Shown here one piece after another: positions 17,775 to 27,302 of a DNA stretch of 64,000 nt (the stretch's first letter is position 1; each line of letters begins with the position of its first letter). A program made the position numbers and the translations under genes. Below the pieces are notes generated by a model that worked only from the letters and a program-made list of their open reading frames with translations, did no database searches and had not been told where the DNA came from. The DNA is from Bartonella sp. M0177. Lineage in GTDB: Bacteria; Pseudomonadota; Alphaproteobacteria; Rhizobiales; Rhizobiaceae. Location: NCBI RefSeq assembly GCF_016102285.1, contig NZ_JACFOY010000001.1, positions 1,116,001 through 1,180,000 on the forward strand, in the 5' to 3' direction.

Positions 17775-18350
17775 ATGGATGATAATGATCAAACACACAA
17801 TAATGACCATCACGTCATGAGCTTTGCCATTCACTATCCTGTCAATGTCCGTTCGTTACCGGTGAAAGGAATCCGTATCAAGATTGACGCAGATGAGAAA
17901 GAACGGCTGAAGCTTGTGGAAAACCATGGCTTGCTGGAGGTGAAATCGTTTCGCGCCGATGTTCATATTTCTCCGTGGAAGAAACGCGGTGTTCGCGTCA
18001 AAGGCAAGTTTGAAGCCGAAATAGTCCAGGCCTGTGTCGTCACACTCGAACCTCTTCCAAAACATATAGAAGAAGAGGTGGAGTCGGTTTTTATTCCCGA
18101 CGATTCCAAGCTCGTCAAATATCAAGAGCACGATAATACAAGTGAAGTTTTTGTAGATGCCGAAGGTCCCGATACTCCTGAAGTATTCCATGGTGATTCA
18201 ATTGATATCGGCGCTTTTCTTGAAGAATTCTTAGAACTATCGATTGATCCTTATCCACGTAAAGAAGGTGTGGATGGAAACTATATTGAAGATATGGAAA
18301 AAGACAAAAGTGAACCTTCACCTTTTGCCATTTTAAAACAACTGAAATAG
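17775..18350 (+). CDS. DUF177 (YceD-family) protein
   Basis: 191 residues. The N-terminal half shows the typical RSLPVKGIRIKIDADEKERLKL and the RADVHISPWKKRGVRVKGKFEAEIVQACVVTLEPL region of YceD proteins, where a cysteine sits before the TLEP motif. Family members affect 23S rRNA accumulation; in many bacteria the gene precedes rpmF and plsX, here directly plsX. Confidence 0.85.
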   Translation: MDDNDQTHNNDHHVMSFAIHYPVNVRSLPVKGIRIKIDADEKERLKLVENHGLLEVKSFRADVHISPWKKRGVRVKGKFEAEIVQACVVTLEPLPKHIEEEVESVFIPDDSKLVKYQEHDNTSEVFVDAEGPDTPEVFHGDSIDIGAFLEEFLELSIDPYPRKEGVDGNYIEDMEKDKSEPSPFAILKQLK

Positions 18351-18485
18351 CCAAGGTCGTCGAAAAAACAAAATTTATTGTTGTATAATGGCTTAAAACC
18401 GGTATTTTCGGCGTTAAGTTTCACACAGCGTCGCTTTATTGCGACATTGCTTATATATAATTCGAAACTAATAGGACATTTGAGA

Positions 18486-19556
18486 GTGATCAGAATTTCT
18501 GTGGATGCAATGGGCGGCGATTTTGGCCCTGAGATCACAATTGCCGGTGCGGCAATTGCGCAGAAACGTTTTCCTGAAATACGTTTTATTTTTTATGGCG
18601 TTGCAAGTGCAGTTGAACCGGTTTTGAAGCGTTATCCGGACCTTGGTTCCTGTTCGACATTCATAGCAACCGAAACCTATACCCGTATGGACGAAAAGCC
18701 CAGTCAGGCATTGCGGAACGGGCGCGGCAAGTCATCGATGTGGAAGGCGATCGAAGCTGTGAAAAATGGTGAAGCCGATGCCTGTGTATCAGCTGGTAAC
18801 ACCGGTGCATTGATGGCAATGTCATATTTTTGTTTGAGAATGATGGAAGAAGCCGACCGTCCCGGCATTGCAGGGGTCTGGCCGACATTGCGTGGCGAAA
18901 GTCTTGTGCTTGATATTGGTGCAACCATTGGCGCATCATCGGATCAGCTTGTCGATCTGGCGGTCATGGGAGCCGGTATGTTTCGTGCTCTCTATAATGT
19001 CAAACGTCCGACAGTAGGTCTTCTTAATATTGGGGTGGAGGAAGTCAAAGGACTTGATGAAATCAAGCAGGCCGGCATGATGCTGCGTGAAATCGGGCTC
19101 GACGGACTGGAATATAAAGGCTTTGTAGAAGGCAATGATATCGGGAAAGGTACTGTCGACGTTGTGGTTACCGAAGGTTTTTCGGGTAATATCGCGTTGA
19201 AGGCAGCAGAAGGGACAGCAAGGCAAATGGCGCAAATTTTGCGTGAAGCAATGTCCAGCTCCTGGCTAACGAAACTCGGTTATCTTCTTTCGATCAGTGC
19301 TTTTCGTCAGCTCAAGCAAAAAATGGATCCCGGACGCGTAAACGGTGGCGTCTTACTCGGTTTGAATGGTGTTGTTATTAAAAGTCATGGTGGAACCGAT
19401 GCGGATGGGTTTGCTTCTGCTTTACGTGTAGGCTATGAAATGGTTAACAATAAACTTCTCGAGAAAATCGCAGCGGATTTGAGGCATTTTCACGATAAAA
19501 AACCCGAGCTTCTCAATCATGGTGACCATGCGGGCCATGGTGCGGAGCATATATAA
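18486..19556 (+). CDS. plsX: Phosphate acyltransferase PlsX
   Basis: Makes acyl-phosphate from acyl-ACP as the first step of phospholipid synthesis with PlsY. Start GTG 18486 gives [16 protein letters not shown], the diagnostic N-terminus, and 356 residues; AGGA lies ten bases upstream. A TTG two codons earlier is a possible alternative. Other motifs are [20 protein letters not shown] and [13 protein letters not shown]. Operon with fabH 46 bases downstream. Confidence 0.95.
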   Translation: MIRISVDAMGGDFGPEITIAGAAIAQKRFPEIRFIFYGVASAVEPVLKRYPDLGSCSTFIATETYTRMDEKPSQALRNGRGKSSMWKAIEAVKNGEADACVSAGNTGALMAMSYFCLRMMEEADRPGIAGVWPTLRGESLVLDIGATIGASSDQLVDLAVMGAGMFRALYNVKRPTVGLLNIGVEEVKGLDEIKQAGMMLREIGLDGLEYKGFVEGNDIGKGTVDVVVTEGFSGNIALKAAEGTARQMAQILREAMSSSWLTKLGYLLSISAFRQLKQKMDPGRVNGGVLLGLNGVVIKSHGGTDADGFASALRVGYEMVNNKLLEKIAADLRHFHDKKPELLNHGDHAGHGAEHI

Positions 19557-19602
19557 CGCATTGAAAATTAATTATTGATTCGCTGGTTAAGGATAGAACT
19601 GA

Positions 19603-20577
19603 ATGATTCGATCTGCCATATGTGGCATAGGAAGTGCGCTGCCTAAAAAGAAAATGTTGAACAGCGAGCTCGAGGGGATTGTCGAGACATCCGATGCATG
19701 GATCGTTCAACGGACCGGAATCCGCCAGCGTTATATTGCCGGAAAAGATGAAACGACCGTTTCTCTTGGAGCGGCTGCCGCACAAGCTGCTCTTGATAAT
19801 GCCGGACTTACTGTCGCCGATATCGACTGCATTATTCTGGCGACAGCAACACCTAACCATACTTTTCCCGCTTCCGCGGTGGAAATACAGAATGCGTTGG
19901 GAATGTCGCACGGTTTTGCGTTTGATGTTCAGGCTGTCTGTTCAGGCTTCATTTTTGCAATGACGACCGCCGATCTTTACTTGAAAGGCGGCATGGCCAA
20001 GCGAATTCTTGTCATTGGTGCAGAAACCTTCTCGCGTATTCTTGATTGGAATGATCGTTCGACATGCGTGCTTTTCGGTGATGGCGCGGGCGCTGTTGTT
20101 CTCGAGGCTGTCGAAAACCAGAGTGGCAATAACAGTGATCGTGGTATTCTTGCCTGTAAACAACGTTCAGACGGTGCATTTGTCGACAAGCTCTACGTGG
20201 ATGGTGGCCCTTCGACTACCCAAACGACCGGACATTTGCGAATGGAAGGCCGCGAAGTGTTCAAACATGCTGTCGGGATGATTACCGACGTTGTGGATGA
20301 TTGCTTTTCTGCAACCGGAATATCGCCTTCCGAGCTTGACTGGTTTGTACCCCATCAAGCCAATAAACGTATTATTGACGCATCGGCCAAAAAACTTGGT
20401 ATCGCTGATGAAAAAGTTGTGATCACTGTTGATCAGCATGGCAATACTTCGGCCGCGTCTGTGCCTTTGGCGCTTGCGGTAGCTGTTAAAGATGGTAGAA
20501 TAAAAAAAGGTGATCTGGTCATGCTGGAGGCAATGGGCGGCGGATTCACATGGGGGGCTATTCTCATCCGTTGGTAA
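19603..20577 (+). CDS. fabH: Beta-ketoacyl-ACP synthase III
   Basis: Starts fatty-acid synthesis by condensing acetyl-CoA with malonyl-ACP. 324 residues. Catalytic triad visible: Cys in [10 protein letters not shown] (about 113), His in [10 protein letters not shown] (about 250), Asn in [13 protein letters not shown] (about 280). The N-terminal [16 protein letters not shown] matches FabH. Classic plsX-fabH-ihfA order. Confidence 0.96.
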   Translation: MIRSAICGIGSALPKKKMLNSELEGIVETSDAWIVQRTGIRQRYIAGKDETTVSLGAAAAQAALDNAGLTVADIDCIILATATPNHTFPASAVEIQNALGMSHGFAFDVQAVCSGFIFAMTTADLYLKGGMAKRILVIGAETFSRILDWNDRSTCVLFGDGAGAVVLEAVENQSGNNSDRGILACKQRSDGAFVDKLYVDGGPSTTQTTGHLRMEGREVFKHAVGMITDVVDDCFSATGISPSELDWFVPHQANKRIIDASAKKLGIADEKVVITVDQHGNTSAASVPLALAVAVKDGRIKKGDLVMLEAMGGGFTWGAILIRW

Positions 20578-20651
20578 TGGCAAGACAACTTGACCGATAA
20601 TGTATTTAACGTATAAGTTTTTTATACTTCAATTATAAGAAGGCGGTTGTT

Positions 20652-20963
20652 ATGGCTGGTAATACAGTGACGCGCGCGGATTTAGCAGATGCAGTTTGCA
20701 GAAAAGTTGGCCTGTCACGCACAGAGTCGGCTTCATTGGTTGAAATGATCCTTAACGAAGTTTGCGATGCGATTGTCAAAGGCGAGACGGTAAAATTATC
20801 CTCGTTTGCAACTTTTCATGTCCGTAACAAGACAGAACGTATTGGTCGCAATCCGAAGACAGGTGAAGAGGTACCGATTTCCCCCCGTCGCGTCATGACG
20901 TTCAAGGCATCAAATGTTTTGAAGAAAAAAATTCTCGACGGCCATCGTTCCAAAAAATCGTAA
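20652..20963 (+). CDS. ihfA: Integration host factor subunit alpha
   Basis: 103-residue HU/IHF-fold DNA-bending protein. The DNA-intercalating arm is visible as [23 protein letters not shown], with VKLSSFATF before it. Basic tail HRSKKS. The plsX-fabH-ihfA-merR order identifies it as the alpha subunit. Confidence 0.95.
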   Translation: MAGNTVTRADLADAVCRKVGLSRTESASLVEMILNEVCDAIVKGETVKLSSFATFHVRNKTERIGRNPKTGEEVPISPRRVMTFKASNVLKKKILDGHRSKKS

Positions 20964-21136
20964 GATTACATAAATATAATTCGGCACGACAAAAGGCCTA
21001 TTCGAGAGCCGTGGCAGGTGCCAATGGCCGATTGTTTATTTGCATATGCCGGATTTTTGTGAAAATTGAAGTAGCATTACGGTAACTGTCAATTACCAGA
21101 AAGTTCGAGGTTGTTATTTTCGGAAAAGGCCAAAAA

Positions 21137-21646
21137 ATGGATAAGAGTCCAGATGCTTTTCGTACAATCAGCGAAGTTGCTGAAGCGTTGGATCTACCCC
21201 AACACGTTCTGAGGTTTTGGGAAACACGTTTTTCCCAGATCAAGCCGTTAAAACGTGGGGGCGGGCGGCGTTACTACCGGCCAGCCGATGTGGATTTGCT
21301 GAAAGGAATACGGCAGCTCCTTTATGAACAAGGTTACACAATAAAAGGTGCACAGCGCCTATTAAAAGAAAATGGCATAGCCTTTGTAATTGCGTTGGGT
21401 AATGGCGACGTTGCTGCAATTGATGCGATTACAAGAAAGAAAAAAGCTGAAGAGGAAGCCGAAAACACGCCGCTACCAGCAAAACAACCACAACAATCCA
21501 GAGGCCTATTCAGCTTCATGAAATCCGATTCCGACACTGAAGTGGGCGGAAGCAATATCGGAAAAGGCAAGGATAACAAAACTTTGCTTCAGGAAGCTTT
21601 GTTTGAATTGATCGAATGCAAAAGAGTTCTTGATCGCGCTCGTTAA
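21137..21646 (+). CDS. MerR-family transcriptional regulator
   Basis: 169 residues. The N-terminal winged-helix ([25 protein letters not shown]...[14 protein letters not shown]) is clear. The remainder has no metal-binding cysteines; it is a linker rich in Lys, Glu, Ala and Gln. This gene type regularly follows ihfA in Rhizobiales, but its target is not known to me. Confidence 0.9.
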   Translation: MDKSPDAFRTISEVAEALDLPQHVLRFWETRFSQIKPLKRGGGRRYYRPADVDLLKGIRQLLYEQGYTIKGAQRLLKENGIAFVIALGNGDVAAIDAITRKKKAEEEAENTPLPAKQPQQSRGLFSFMKSDSDTEVGGSNIGKGKDNKTLLQEALFELIECKRVLDRAR

Positions 21647-22611
21647 GCTTTCAATTGTTGCTGAAAAAATATAATTTTAAATTCATAGTCGGGATGGATT
21701 AAAACCTGACAGAGAGCAGGCATTCACTATGTCCATGATTTGTCAGGGCGCAATATATGTAATAAGTTACGACAAGCGAAATGCGTTTTTCACGATGACC
21801 GATATTTCTTGAATCCATTTCGTTCAATTCAGTGCGTTTCAAGTGGATAAAAATTCGTAACTATAGAGCGGTTTCGTTTTTTGGATATGTGACAGGCGAG
21901 GGCAGGTTTTTATTGCCGTCTCCGGCACTTATCGGGAATTTTTGATCAAAAGATATTTTAGCCTGCCGATATGAACGTCACAGGACGTTTTGTTATAATA
22001 CCGCTTCTTTCCTATAGTTAAATGGAACTAAAACCCGCTTGAATAGCGGCAACACCAGCCGGATCCAAAAAAGCCTATTCCAGACGCAGGATAGACCGGC
22101 ATTTTATGTCCAATAAAGCAGCATTTTACCGGCAATTTCCTGTCTGGACGGTTTTGACAAGATATCAGATTAACCTCGTGATTATCGGCTTCTCGGGAGC
22201 CGTATGTCGGTTGAAGTGTCACGACCGTAACCTTGACTTCAGTTTTGAATAAAAATTTTCTGCTGTAATGCGAATAACCAATTGAATTTTCGTCTCGGAG
22301 GACAATTTCGCTCATAAAACTTTTTAAAAAAGCAGAGTCACTCGTCACGTGGGGAATCAAAAAACCGAATATGTAGCCGATTTAATGATTCCCGATTTTC
22401 AGAAACGAAGGGCTTCTGAACAATTTGTCATGTGATTGACGTGTCGTGAACGAGAAAGGACTAAATGGCCTTAGTAGTGTGTGATAAGAAGAGCGGATAA
22501 GAGCTTGTATGCTTAAACAGAAAGGTAATCTGCTTCTGTTCTATGACGATAAGAAACCAACGGAAAAACAAATTTTCCCAGCTAAGAAAAACGGATTAAT
22601 TGAAAAACAGA
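21647..22611. other. 965-base gap without a supported gene
   Basis: Between merR and tRNA-Val. I see a 7-bp inverted repeat (CCTGACA/TGTCAGG, 21705-21747), a terminator-like hairpin AACGTC-ACAG-GACGTT with a following T-rich run (21974-21995, plus strand), and a hairpin CGGCT/AGCCG at about 22187-22203. A 110-codon frame at 22028-22360 (minus) starts with TTG, has no ribosome site and no recognisable motif. A small RNA ending near 21995 is possible but unproven. Confidence 0.45.
21974..21995 (+). terminator. Possible terminator in the merR-tRNA gap
   Basis: A 6-bp stem AACGTC/GACGTT with a 4-base loop ACAG is followed by TTTGTTATAAT. It is over 300 bases past merR, so it may end a long merR transcript or an unrecognised small RNA. 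Confidence 0.4.
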
Positions 22612-22686
22612 TGGTGGGCGTGACAGGGATCGAACCTGTGACCCCTACAATGTCAATGTAGTGCTCTCCCTCTGAGCTACACGCCC
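22612..22686 (-). tRNA. tRNA-Val (anticodon GAC)
   Basis: On the minus strand the 7-bp acceptor stem GGGCGTG/CACGCCC, D-arm GCTCAGAGGGAGAGC, anticodon arm CTACA-TTGACAT-TGTAG and T-arm with GGTTCGATCC are complete. The anticodon GAC reads valine GUC/GUU codons. The 3' CCA is encoded in the genome (22612-22614). Confidence 0.97.
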
Positions 22687-22789
22687 ATCTGACGCTGTTG
22701 CATACACCACAACAAGACCGTGAGGTCAATGCCTTTTTATAAAAAATCGCTTATAAATCGGGAAATTGTGGATTTTTAAAAAATATCCT

Positions 22790-23152
22790 TCAAGCTGCGA
22801 TAAGCATCTTTTCGACTTCGGAAACGAGTTCACGCAAATGGAATGGCTTGGACAGAACCTTTGCATCTCGTGGTGTATTGCTATCGGAGTTGAGTGCGAC
22901 AGCAGCAAATCCGGTGATAAACATTACCCGCAAATCCGGATCAATTTCGGTTGCACGGCGAGCGAGCTCTATACCATCCATTTCCGGCATCACGATATCG
23001 GTCAATAAAAGTGAAAACGGTTCTTCCTGAAGCCGTTCATAGGCGCTTGCACCGTTATCGAAATCGGTAACTTCGTAACCGGCCCGTTCCAGAGCTTTTG
23101 CTAAAAATCGACGCATATCATTATCGTCTTCGGCAAGCAAAATTCGTTTCAT
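22790..23152 (-). CDS. cpdR: Single-domain response regulator CpdR
   Basis: 120 residues, a lone CheY-like receiver. Phosphoacceptor Asp at about 52 (LLTDIVMPEMDG), acidic pair AEDD near the N-terminus, and the conserved Lys in LSKPF. In alphaproteobacteria CpdR is controlled by the CckA-ChpT phosphorelay and brings ClpXP to cell-cycle substrates. The C-terminal LVSEVEKMLIAA is like CpdR. It is on the same strand as, and upstream of, tRNA-Val. Confidence 0.9.
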   Translation of the reverse strand: MKRILLAEDDNDMRRFLAKALERAGYEVTDFDNGASAYERLQEEPFSLLLTDIVMPEMDGIELARRATEIDPDLRVMFITGFAAVALNSDSNTPRDAKVLSKPFHLRELVSEVEKMLIAA

Positions 23153-23349
23153 AATAATGTCCAGCAGTTGTTTATTCGATTTGGAACCTTATCTCACTCT
23201 TACTCATACAATAAATCAGGTTCGTAAAAAAAGCGGTAAAGCCATGTTGAGTGGACTTTGTTTCTTATAATGGTTAATTGCCGGTTGCGAATGCCATAAA
23301 AACTGGTTTACCTTTTATGAAACAAACGAAAAATAAGCAGGCTATCAAT

Positions 23350-24228
23350 ATGGATGCAAACGGCGTAACAGCATTTCAATATTTTGAACCGGCTGAACTG
23401 CGTGTGCCGTTTTTGTTCAATTCACCTCATTCTGGCAGGTTTTATCCGGAAAGCTTTCTTGAACAATCCGTGCTTGACAATTTTACGATCCGGATGTCGG
23501 AAGATTGTTTCGTCGATTTGCTTTTCGGGAAAGTTGTAGGGCTGGGTGCCGCGCTTATGGCAGCAAATTACCCGCGGTCTTTTATTGATGTCAATCGTGA
23601 CAAATACGAGCTTGATCCTGATATGTTCTTCGAACCTATGCCGGATTATGTTCCAAATCCGTCAACCCGCGTCATGGCAGGCTTGGGGACAATACCTAAA
23701 AACGTAGCAAGTGATCTACCGATATATAACGGGCGAATCCATCTGGAAGATGCTCTAAAACGTATTGATAGTCTATATGTTCCTTACCACAATCATCTCC
23801 AATCGACGCTCAATTCAATGCGAAAACGGTTCGGTTTTGCAGTTCTTATAGATTGCCACTCAATGCCGGGAAAACTGAAGTTTTTTAACGGTGGCGAACA
23901 ACCGGATTTTATTCTGGGCGATCAATATGGGCAATCCTGCACCAATGCGTTTGTTGAATATACCGCCGAGCTTTTGAGAGAAAAGGGATATAATGTCAGC
24001 CTCAACCGGCCTTATTCGGGCGGTTTCATTACTGCCCATTACGGAAAACCTGCTGAAAATATCCACGCTCTTCAAATTGAAATCAATAGAAGCCTCTATC
24101 TTGATGAAATTACGCTTGAAGTGAACCATAATTTCACTTCATTGCAGAATGATCTCACTTCTTTGTCGGCTGATCTTATGGCATTTCCGGAACGCGAGTT
24201 CACGCTTTGCAAAATAGCTGCGGAATAA
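23350..24228 (+). CDS. N-formylglutamate amidohydrolase family protein
   Basis: 292 residues from the ATG at 23350. Family motifs are FNSPHSGRFYP, NYPRSFIDVNRDKYELDPDMF, IDCHSMPG and IEINRSLYLDE, the set of His/Asp/Glu metal ligands of the zinc-dependent HutG-like hydrolases. It removes formate from N-formylglutamate or related N-formyl/acyl amino acids. No other hut gene is nearby, so a role in histidine degradation is not supported by context. Upstream in-frame starts (23317, 23278) are possible but unlike relatives. Confidence 0.87.
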   Translation: MDANGVTAFQYFEPAELRVPFLFNSPHSGRFYPESFLEQSVLDNFTIRMSEDCFVDLLFGKVVGLGAALMAANYPRSFIDVNRDKYELDPDMFFEPMPDYVPNPSTRVMAGLGTIPKNVASDLPIYNGRIHLEDALKRIDSLYVPYHNHLQSTLNSMRKRFGFAVLIDCHSMPGKLKFFNGGEQPDFILGDQYGQSCTNAFVEYTAELLREKGYNVSLNRPYSGGFITAHYGKPAENIHALQIEINRSLYLDEITLEVNHNFTSLQNDLTSLSADLMAFPEREFTLCKIAAE

Positions 24229-24445
24229 TGCGATTAGTGTTAAAAAAGAGAAATTGGTCACTTATCTGACGGAACCTATATTTTTCGAAAAGATAAAGCC
24301 AATCGAAGATTTCTATCGTATATCGGATTTATAAGAGCATTTTACGGTCGTCAGTCGATATCAGGCAGTCATTGAGTTTTTGTGAAAAAGCAGCTTAAAT
24401 AATCTCTATCCGGTTCGACCTGATAATCAACAATCGAGAGTAATC

Positions 24446-25231
24446 ATGAGTGATCTTCCGGGATTCGAATTTTTTCAAAAAATCGCTGAAATAGTAGAGG
24501 AGACGTCTCTACCTTTTTTTCGGCATACGCTTTCAATTGATAATAAAGACAAAAGTGGTTTCGACCCCGTAACAATTGCTGATCGCAAAACAGAAATTGC
24601 CTTACGTGAATTTATCCATCAGCAATGTCCTGATGATGGAATCGCGGGTGAGGAATTTCCCGCTTTGAATGGGCTTAACGACCATATATGGGTAATCGAT
24701 CCGATAGACGGGACCCGTTCTTTCATTACGGGAATGCCTGTTTGGGGCAGTCTCGTTGGATTGAAAAAAGCTGGCAAAGCGGTGGCGGGCATGATGACAC
24801 AACCTTTCACACGCGAACTTTACTATAGTTGCGGAAAAGGAAGTTATCTTTATACAAATTGTGATGGTCAGCACAGAAAGCTCGCCACAAGCTCGTGCAA
24901 ATTGCTTGCTGAAGCTACAATTTTCACAACCGATCCCGAACTTTTCAAAGCGGAGGACAAAGCACGTTTTGCTGAACTCCGTTCAAAAGCACGCCTAACA
25001 CGTTACAGTGCGGATTGTTATGCATTTGCCATGCTTGCTGCGGGTTTTGTTGATCTTGTCGTTGAAACAGGACTGAAACCTTATGATATTATGGCATTAA
25101 TTCCGATTATCGAACAGGCTGGCGGCGTCATCAAGCAGTGGGACGGTGAAAACGCGGAGAATGCCGGAAATATTGTAGCAGCAGCTACGCCGGAATTATT
25201 CGACGCGGCAGCATCAATTCTCAATAGTTGA
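24446..25231 (+). CDS. hisN: Histidinol-phosphatase, inositol-monophosphatase type
   Basis: 261 residues. IMPase-family motifs: GEEFP (metal-binding Glu), VIDPIDGTRSFITGMP (the DPIDGT motif) and the C-terminal KPYDIMALIPIIEQAGG. HisN-type enzymes remove phosphate from histidinol phosphate in Rhizobiales and Actinobacteria. The family also includes inositol phosphatases; the length and the SGFDPVTIADRKTE region favour HisN. Its end overlaps the convergent hydrolase gene by 11 bases. Confidence 0.87.
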   Translation: MSDLPGFEFFQKIAEIVEETSLPFFRHTLSIDNKDKSGFDPVTIADRKTEIALREFIHQQCPDDGIAGEEFPALNGLNDHIWVIDPIDGTRSFITGMPVWGSLVGLKKAGKAVAGMMTQPFTRELYYSCGKGSYLYTNCDGQHRKLATSSCKLLAEATIFTTDPELFKAEDKARFAELRSKARLTRYSADCYAFAMLAAGFVDLVVETGLKPYDIMALIPIIEQAGGVIKQWDGENAENAGNIVAAATPELFDAAASILNS

Positions 25232-26144
25232 TATCATAGGCCTTGGTTCCAGGAATAAACGTGTCAAATAGTGCCCAGAACTGTTTTTTTAGATTGTCTG
25301 ACCCATTCAGGATGTCATGCCCGGCACCAAAAAGTGTCATTGTGTCGGCGAGCCTGACATTGTTGCAAAAACGAAGCGATTTTTGAGCATTGATCAGTTT
25401 ATCATTATGTCCCAGAACAAAAAACGTGGGAAAACGCAAATCGTTTTTGTGTAGGCGGGCCTTTGCAAAATTTACTGTTTCAAGAACCTGTGCAAGCCAA
25501 CTTCTGTCAGGTAAGCGAATATTATGTGATTTTTTTAGCCGACTAATTTCAGAATCCCTTCCTGTTGTCAGCCCGCTATTGTTTGCAAATAGTGATTTGG
25601 CTCGCGGCAGTTTCAAGCGGCCAAGGCCAAAATCAGTCATGAGGCTCGTAAGTTTGCTCTGGAAACTTCCGGTCGTATACCCAAATGGAGTGAAAAGCGG
25701 TGAAAGGCCGATGAAGCGTTGGCATTGATTGTTGATGATATTGAGTGCAGAAATTCCGACAAGGCATCCCATATCATAAGCCAAAAAATAGTAGGGAGGT
25801 GGACAATCCGGATAAACAATCTTTTGCAGAAATTCGTCAAGATCACCTATGTGCTGATTGATATCAAAAGTTAATCTCAACTTTTTCTTGGTCTCTGTCA
25901 CATCAGGAACAGATGCACCTTGCCCATACCAGTCGAACGATGCATATGAGAAGCCACGTCTGGATAGTTCGTAAAACAATTCGCCATATCTTTCACAACT
26001 ATCTTCCATCCCCTGAAGAAAAACCAGAGTGCCTTTTTGGGTGTTGTGTTTTTGCACTTTCGAAACAATGCGTAAGCGTCTTTTGTCAGAGGTTTCCATC
26101 AAAGACGTGTTGAGAAAGTAAATTCCATTCTTGTCACTTGGCAT
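25221..26144 (-). CDS. Alpha/beta hydrolase, lysophospholipase (PldB)-like, with Asp in the nucleophile elbow
   Basis: 307 residues. The fold is shown by the oxyanion region VFLQGMEDSCERY, SFDWYGQGAS, the acid region FVLGHNDKLIN and the catalytic His in LFGAGHDILNG. The nucleophile elbow reads LAYDMGCLVG (Asp at about residue 124) where lysophospholipases have G-H-S-M-G-G. The codon is GAT, so this is not a reading slip. Asp nucleophiles occur in dehalogenases and epoxide hydrolases of this fold, so the activity may differ, or be lost. The gene is divergent from hsp20 and convergent with hisN. Confidence 0.75.
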   Translation of the reverse strand: MPSDKNGIYFLNTSLMETSDKRRLRIVSKVQKHNTQKGTLVFLQGMEDSCERYGELFYELSRRGFSYASFDWYGQGASVPDVTETKKKLRLTFDINQHIGDLDEFLQKIVYPDCPPPYYFLAYDMGCLVGISALNIINNQCQRFIGLSPLFTPFGYTTGSFQSKLTSLMTDFGLGRLKLPRAKSLFANNSGLTTGRDSEISRLKKSHNIRLPDRSWLAQVLETVNFAKARLHKNDLRFPTFFVLGHNDKLINAQKSLRFCNNVRLADTMTLFGAGHDILNGSDNLKKQFWALFDTFIPGTKAYDINY

Positions 26145-26437
26145 TGTCAGGGGGGGTGTGCAATTCTACTATCTCACCTTGTTGTCTCGCTATGGCCTTT
26201 GTCCATTTAGTCCGCAAAATTTAAAAAAACATTTCCGTCTTTTTGCCTGATTGGAATCTATCACAAAAACATAACTTACTCCCGCTTGGAACGGGGAAAA
26301 TTACAAAATTCCGGTCTGAAGAAAATGAAAGATAACCTCAAGCAAGGGAAGCGGATTGAAAAAAATCTTTCTACCTCCCTTGTTGGAATTTGCGCGTCCT
26401 CGGGGATGTACAATTTTGAACAATTTTTAATCAGTGT

Positions 26438-26466
26438 CTTGAAAGTCGACTAATTAATAACCAGAT
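26438..26466 (+). promoter_or_regulatory. Putative RpoH (sigma-32) promoter of hsp20
   Basis: CTTGAAA at 26438-26444 is an exact match to the sigma-32 -35 element. A 16-base spacer leads to CCAGAT, a partial match to the -10. It would start transcription near 26474, giving a leader of about 95 bases. The -35 is strong, the -10 weak. Confidence 0.55.
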
Positions 26467-26474
26467 AAGCTCTG

Positions 26475-26568
26475 CGATCGCCGATACGGGGTCGTTGGTT
26501 ATATTGATCTGCCTTTTTGGAGATTGCCGTAACCAAACAAATCGTCGCTCTGAAGGAGGGCAATTATT
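26475..26568 (+). promoter_or_regulatory. ROSE-like RNA thermometer in the hsp20 leader
   Basis: The end of the leader reads TCGCT (26545-26549), loop CTGA, then AGGAGGG (26554-26560), nine bases before the ATG. ROSE elements carry a U(U/C)GCU motif that pairs with the AGGA of the ribosome site, with a G-G pair in the middle; this arrangement fits exactly. An upstream 7-bp stem TTGGTTA/TAACCAA (26495-26536) supplies a second hairpin. ROSE thermometers control small heat-shock genes in rhizobia. The pairing is seen; thermal control is inferred. Confidence 0.65.
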
Positions 26569-27057
26569 ATGCGTCAAGTAGATTTTTCACCATTATATCG
26601 TTCAACTGTCGGTTTTGACCGTTTATTCAATATGTTTGATACGATGACACAGCCGGAGAGCGTTCAAGCTTATCCTCCATATAATATCGAACGGTTGAGC
26701 GAGAATTCCTATCGGATTTCCATGGCGGTGGCCGGATTTTCCGAAGATGAAATTGATATTGAAGCACAAAGCCATCAACTCACTGTAAAGGGTGAGAAAT
26801 CACATGAAGAAGAAAATGATGAAGGTGATTTTCTCTATCGCGGAATTGCTTCGCGATCCTTTGAACGTCGCTTCCAATTAGCTGATCACGTTGAAGTGGT
26901 TGGCGCACAGCTTCAAAATGGTTTGCTTCATATTGAATTGAAACGGGAAATTCCCGAAGAGATGAAGCCGCGTAAAATAGCGGTGCAGACGCCAAAAGCT
27001 TCTAACAGCAACAAGCGTGTTCAAAAACATGATGTGGAAGTTGAAGCAGCGGAATAA
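26569..27057 (+). CDS. Small heat-shock protein (Hsp20/IbpA family)
   Basis: 162 residues with an alpha-crystallin domain from about residue 36 to 130. The N-terminal VDFSPLYRSTVGFDRLFNMF is that of the rhizobial/IbpA class. The C-terminal domain ends with the conserved LHIELKREIP. It holds unfolding proteins in a refoldable state. The tail is basic (KVQTPKASNSNKR). The start has a strong AGGAGG nine bases upstream, itself possibly masked by the leader at low temperature. Confidence 0.93.
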   Translation: MRQVDFSPLYRSTVGFDRLFNMFDTMTQPESVQAYPPYNIERLSENSYRISMAVAGFSEDEIDIEAQSHQLTVKGEKSHEEENDEGDFLYRGIASRSFERRFQLADHVEVVGAQLQNGLLHIELKREIPEEMKPRKIAVQTPKASNSNKRVQKHDVEVEAAE

Positions 27058-27080
27058 TCATTCCTGAATGTTGACTTCGG

Positions 27081-27121
27081 AAAGCGTGACGGTCTGTCAA
27101 TGACAGGCCTCACGCTTTTTT
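27081..27121 (+). terminator. Rho-independent terminator after hsp20
   Basis: AAAGCGTGA and TCACGCTTT pair, with CTGT/ACAG continuing inside, and a run of seven T follows. Confidence 0.85.
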
Positions 27122-27238
27122 ATTATCGATTTTTTGTCTGAAATGAATGTAGCGGAATGAATTTCCGTTTTACCGAAACTTTGAATTTTATTCGACAATA
27201 ATTGATGTGTGTTATTCACCCCATCATTCCAATCTTTA

Positions 27239-27302
27239 TCCGGAGAGGCACTTCACCTGTCACAGACTCTCGGAACTTTTTAAAGGGGAGAAGCCTTTTT
27301 TT
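27239..27302 (+). promoter_or_regulatory. Hairpin plus terminator-like element in the gltB leader
   Basis: TCC-GAGAG (27239-27247, one bulged G) pairs with CTCTC-GGA (27267-27274). Seven bases later AAAGG and CCTTT form a short stem around GGAGAAG, followed by seven T (27296-27302). The pair resembles an attenuator leader, about 240 bases before gltB. It does not match the glycine riboswitch. It could also be a second stop for hsp20 read-through. Confidence 0.35.

Larger units (their letters stand above)
26145..26568. other. Divergent region between the hydrolase gene and hsp20
   Basis: 423 bases. It contains a 7-bp inverted repeat CAAGGGA/TCCCTTG (about 26343-26381), a heat-shock-type promoter (26438-26466) and the hsp20 leader (see separate entries). 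No gene is seen. Confidence 0.6.

Noticed and set aside
22028..22360. 110-codon minus-strand frame
   Set aside because: TTG start without ribosome site, odd composition with several Cys and Trp, no known family; kept as part of the gap.
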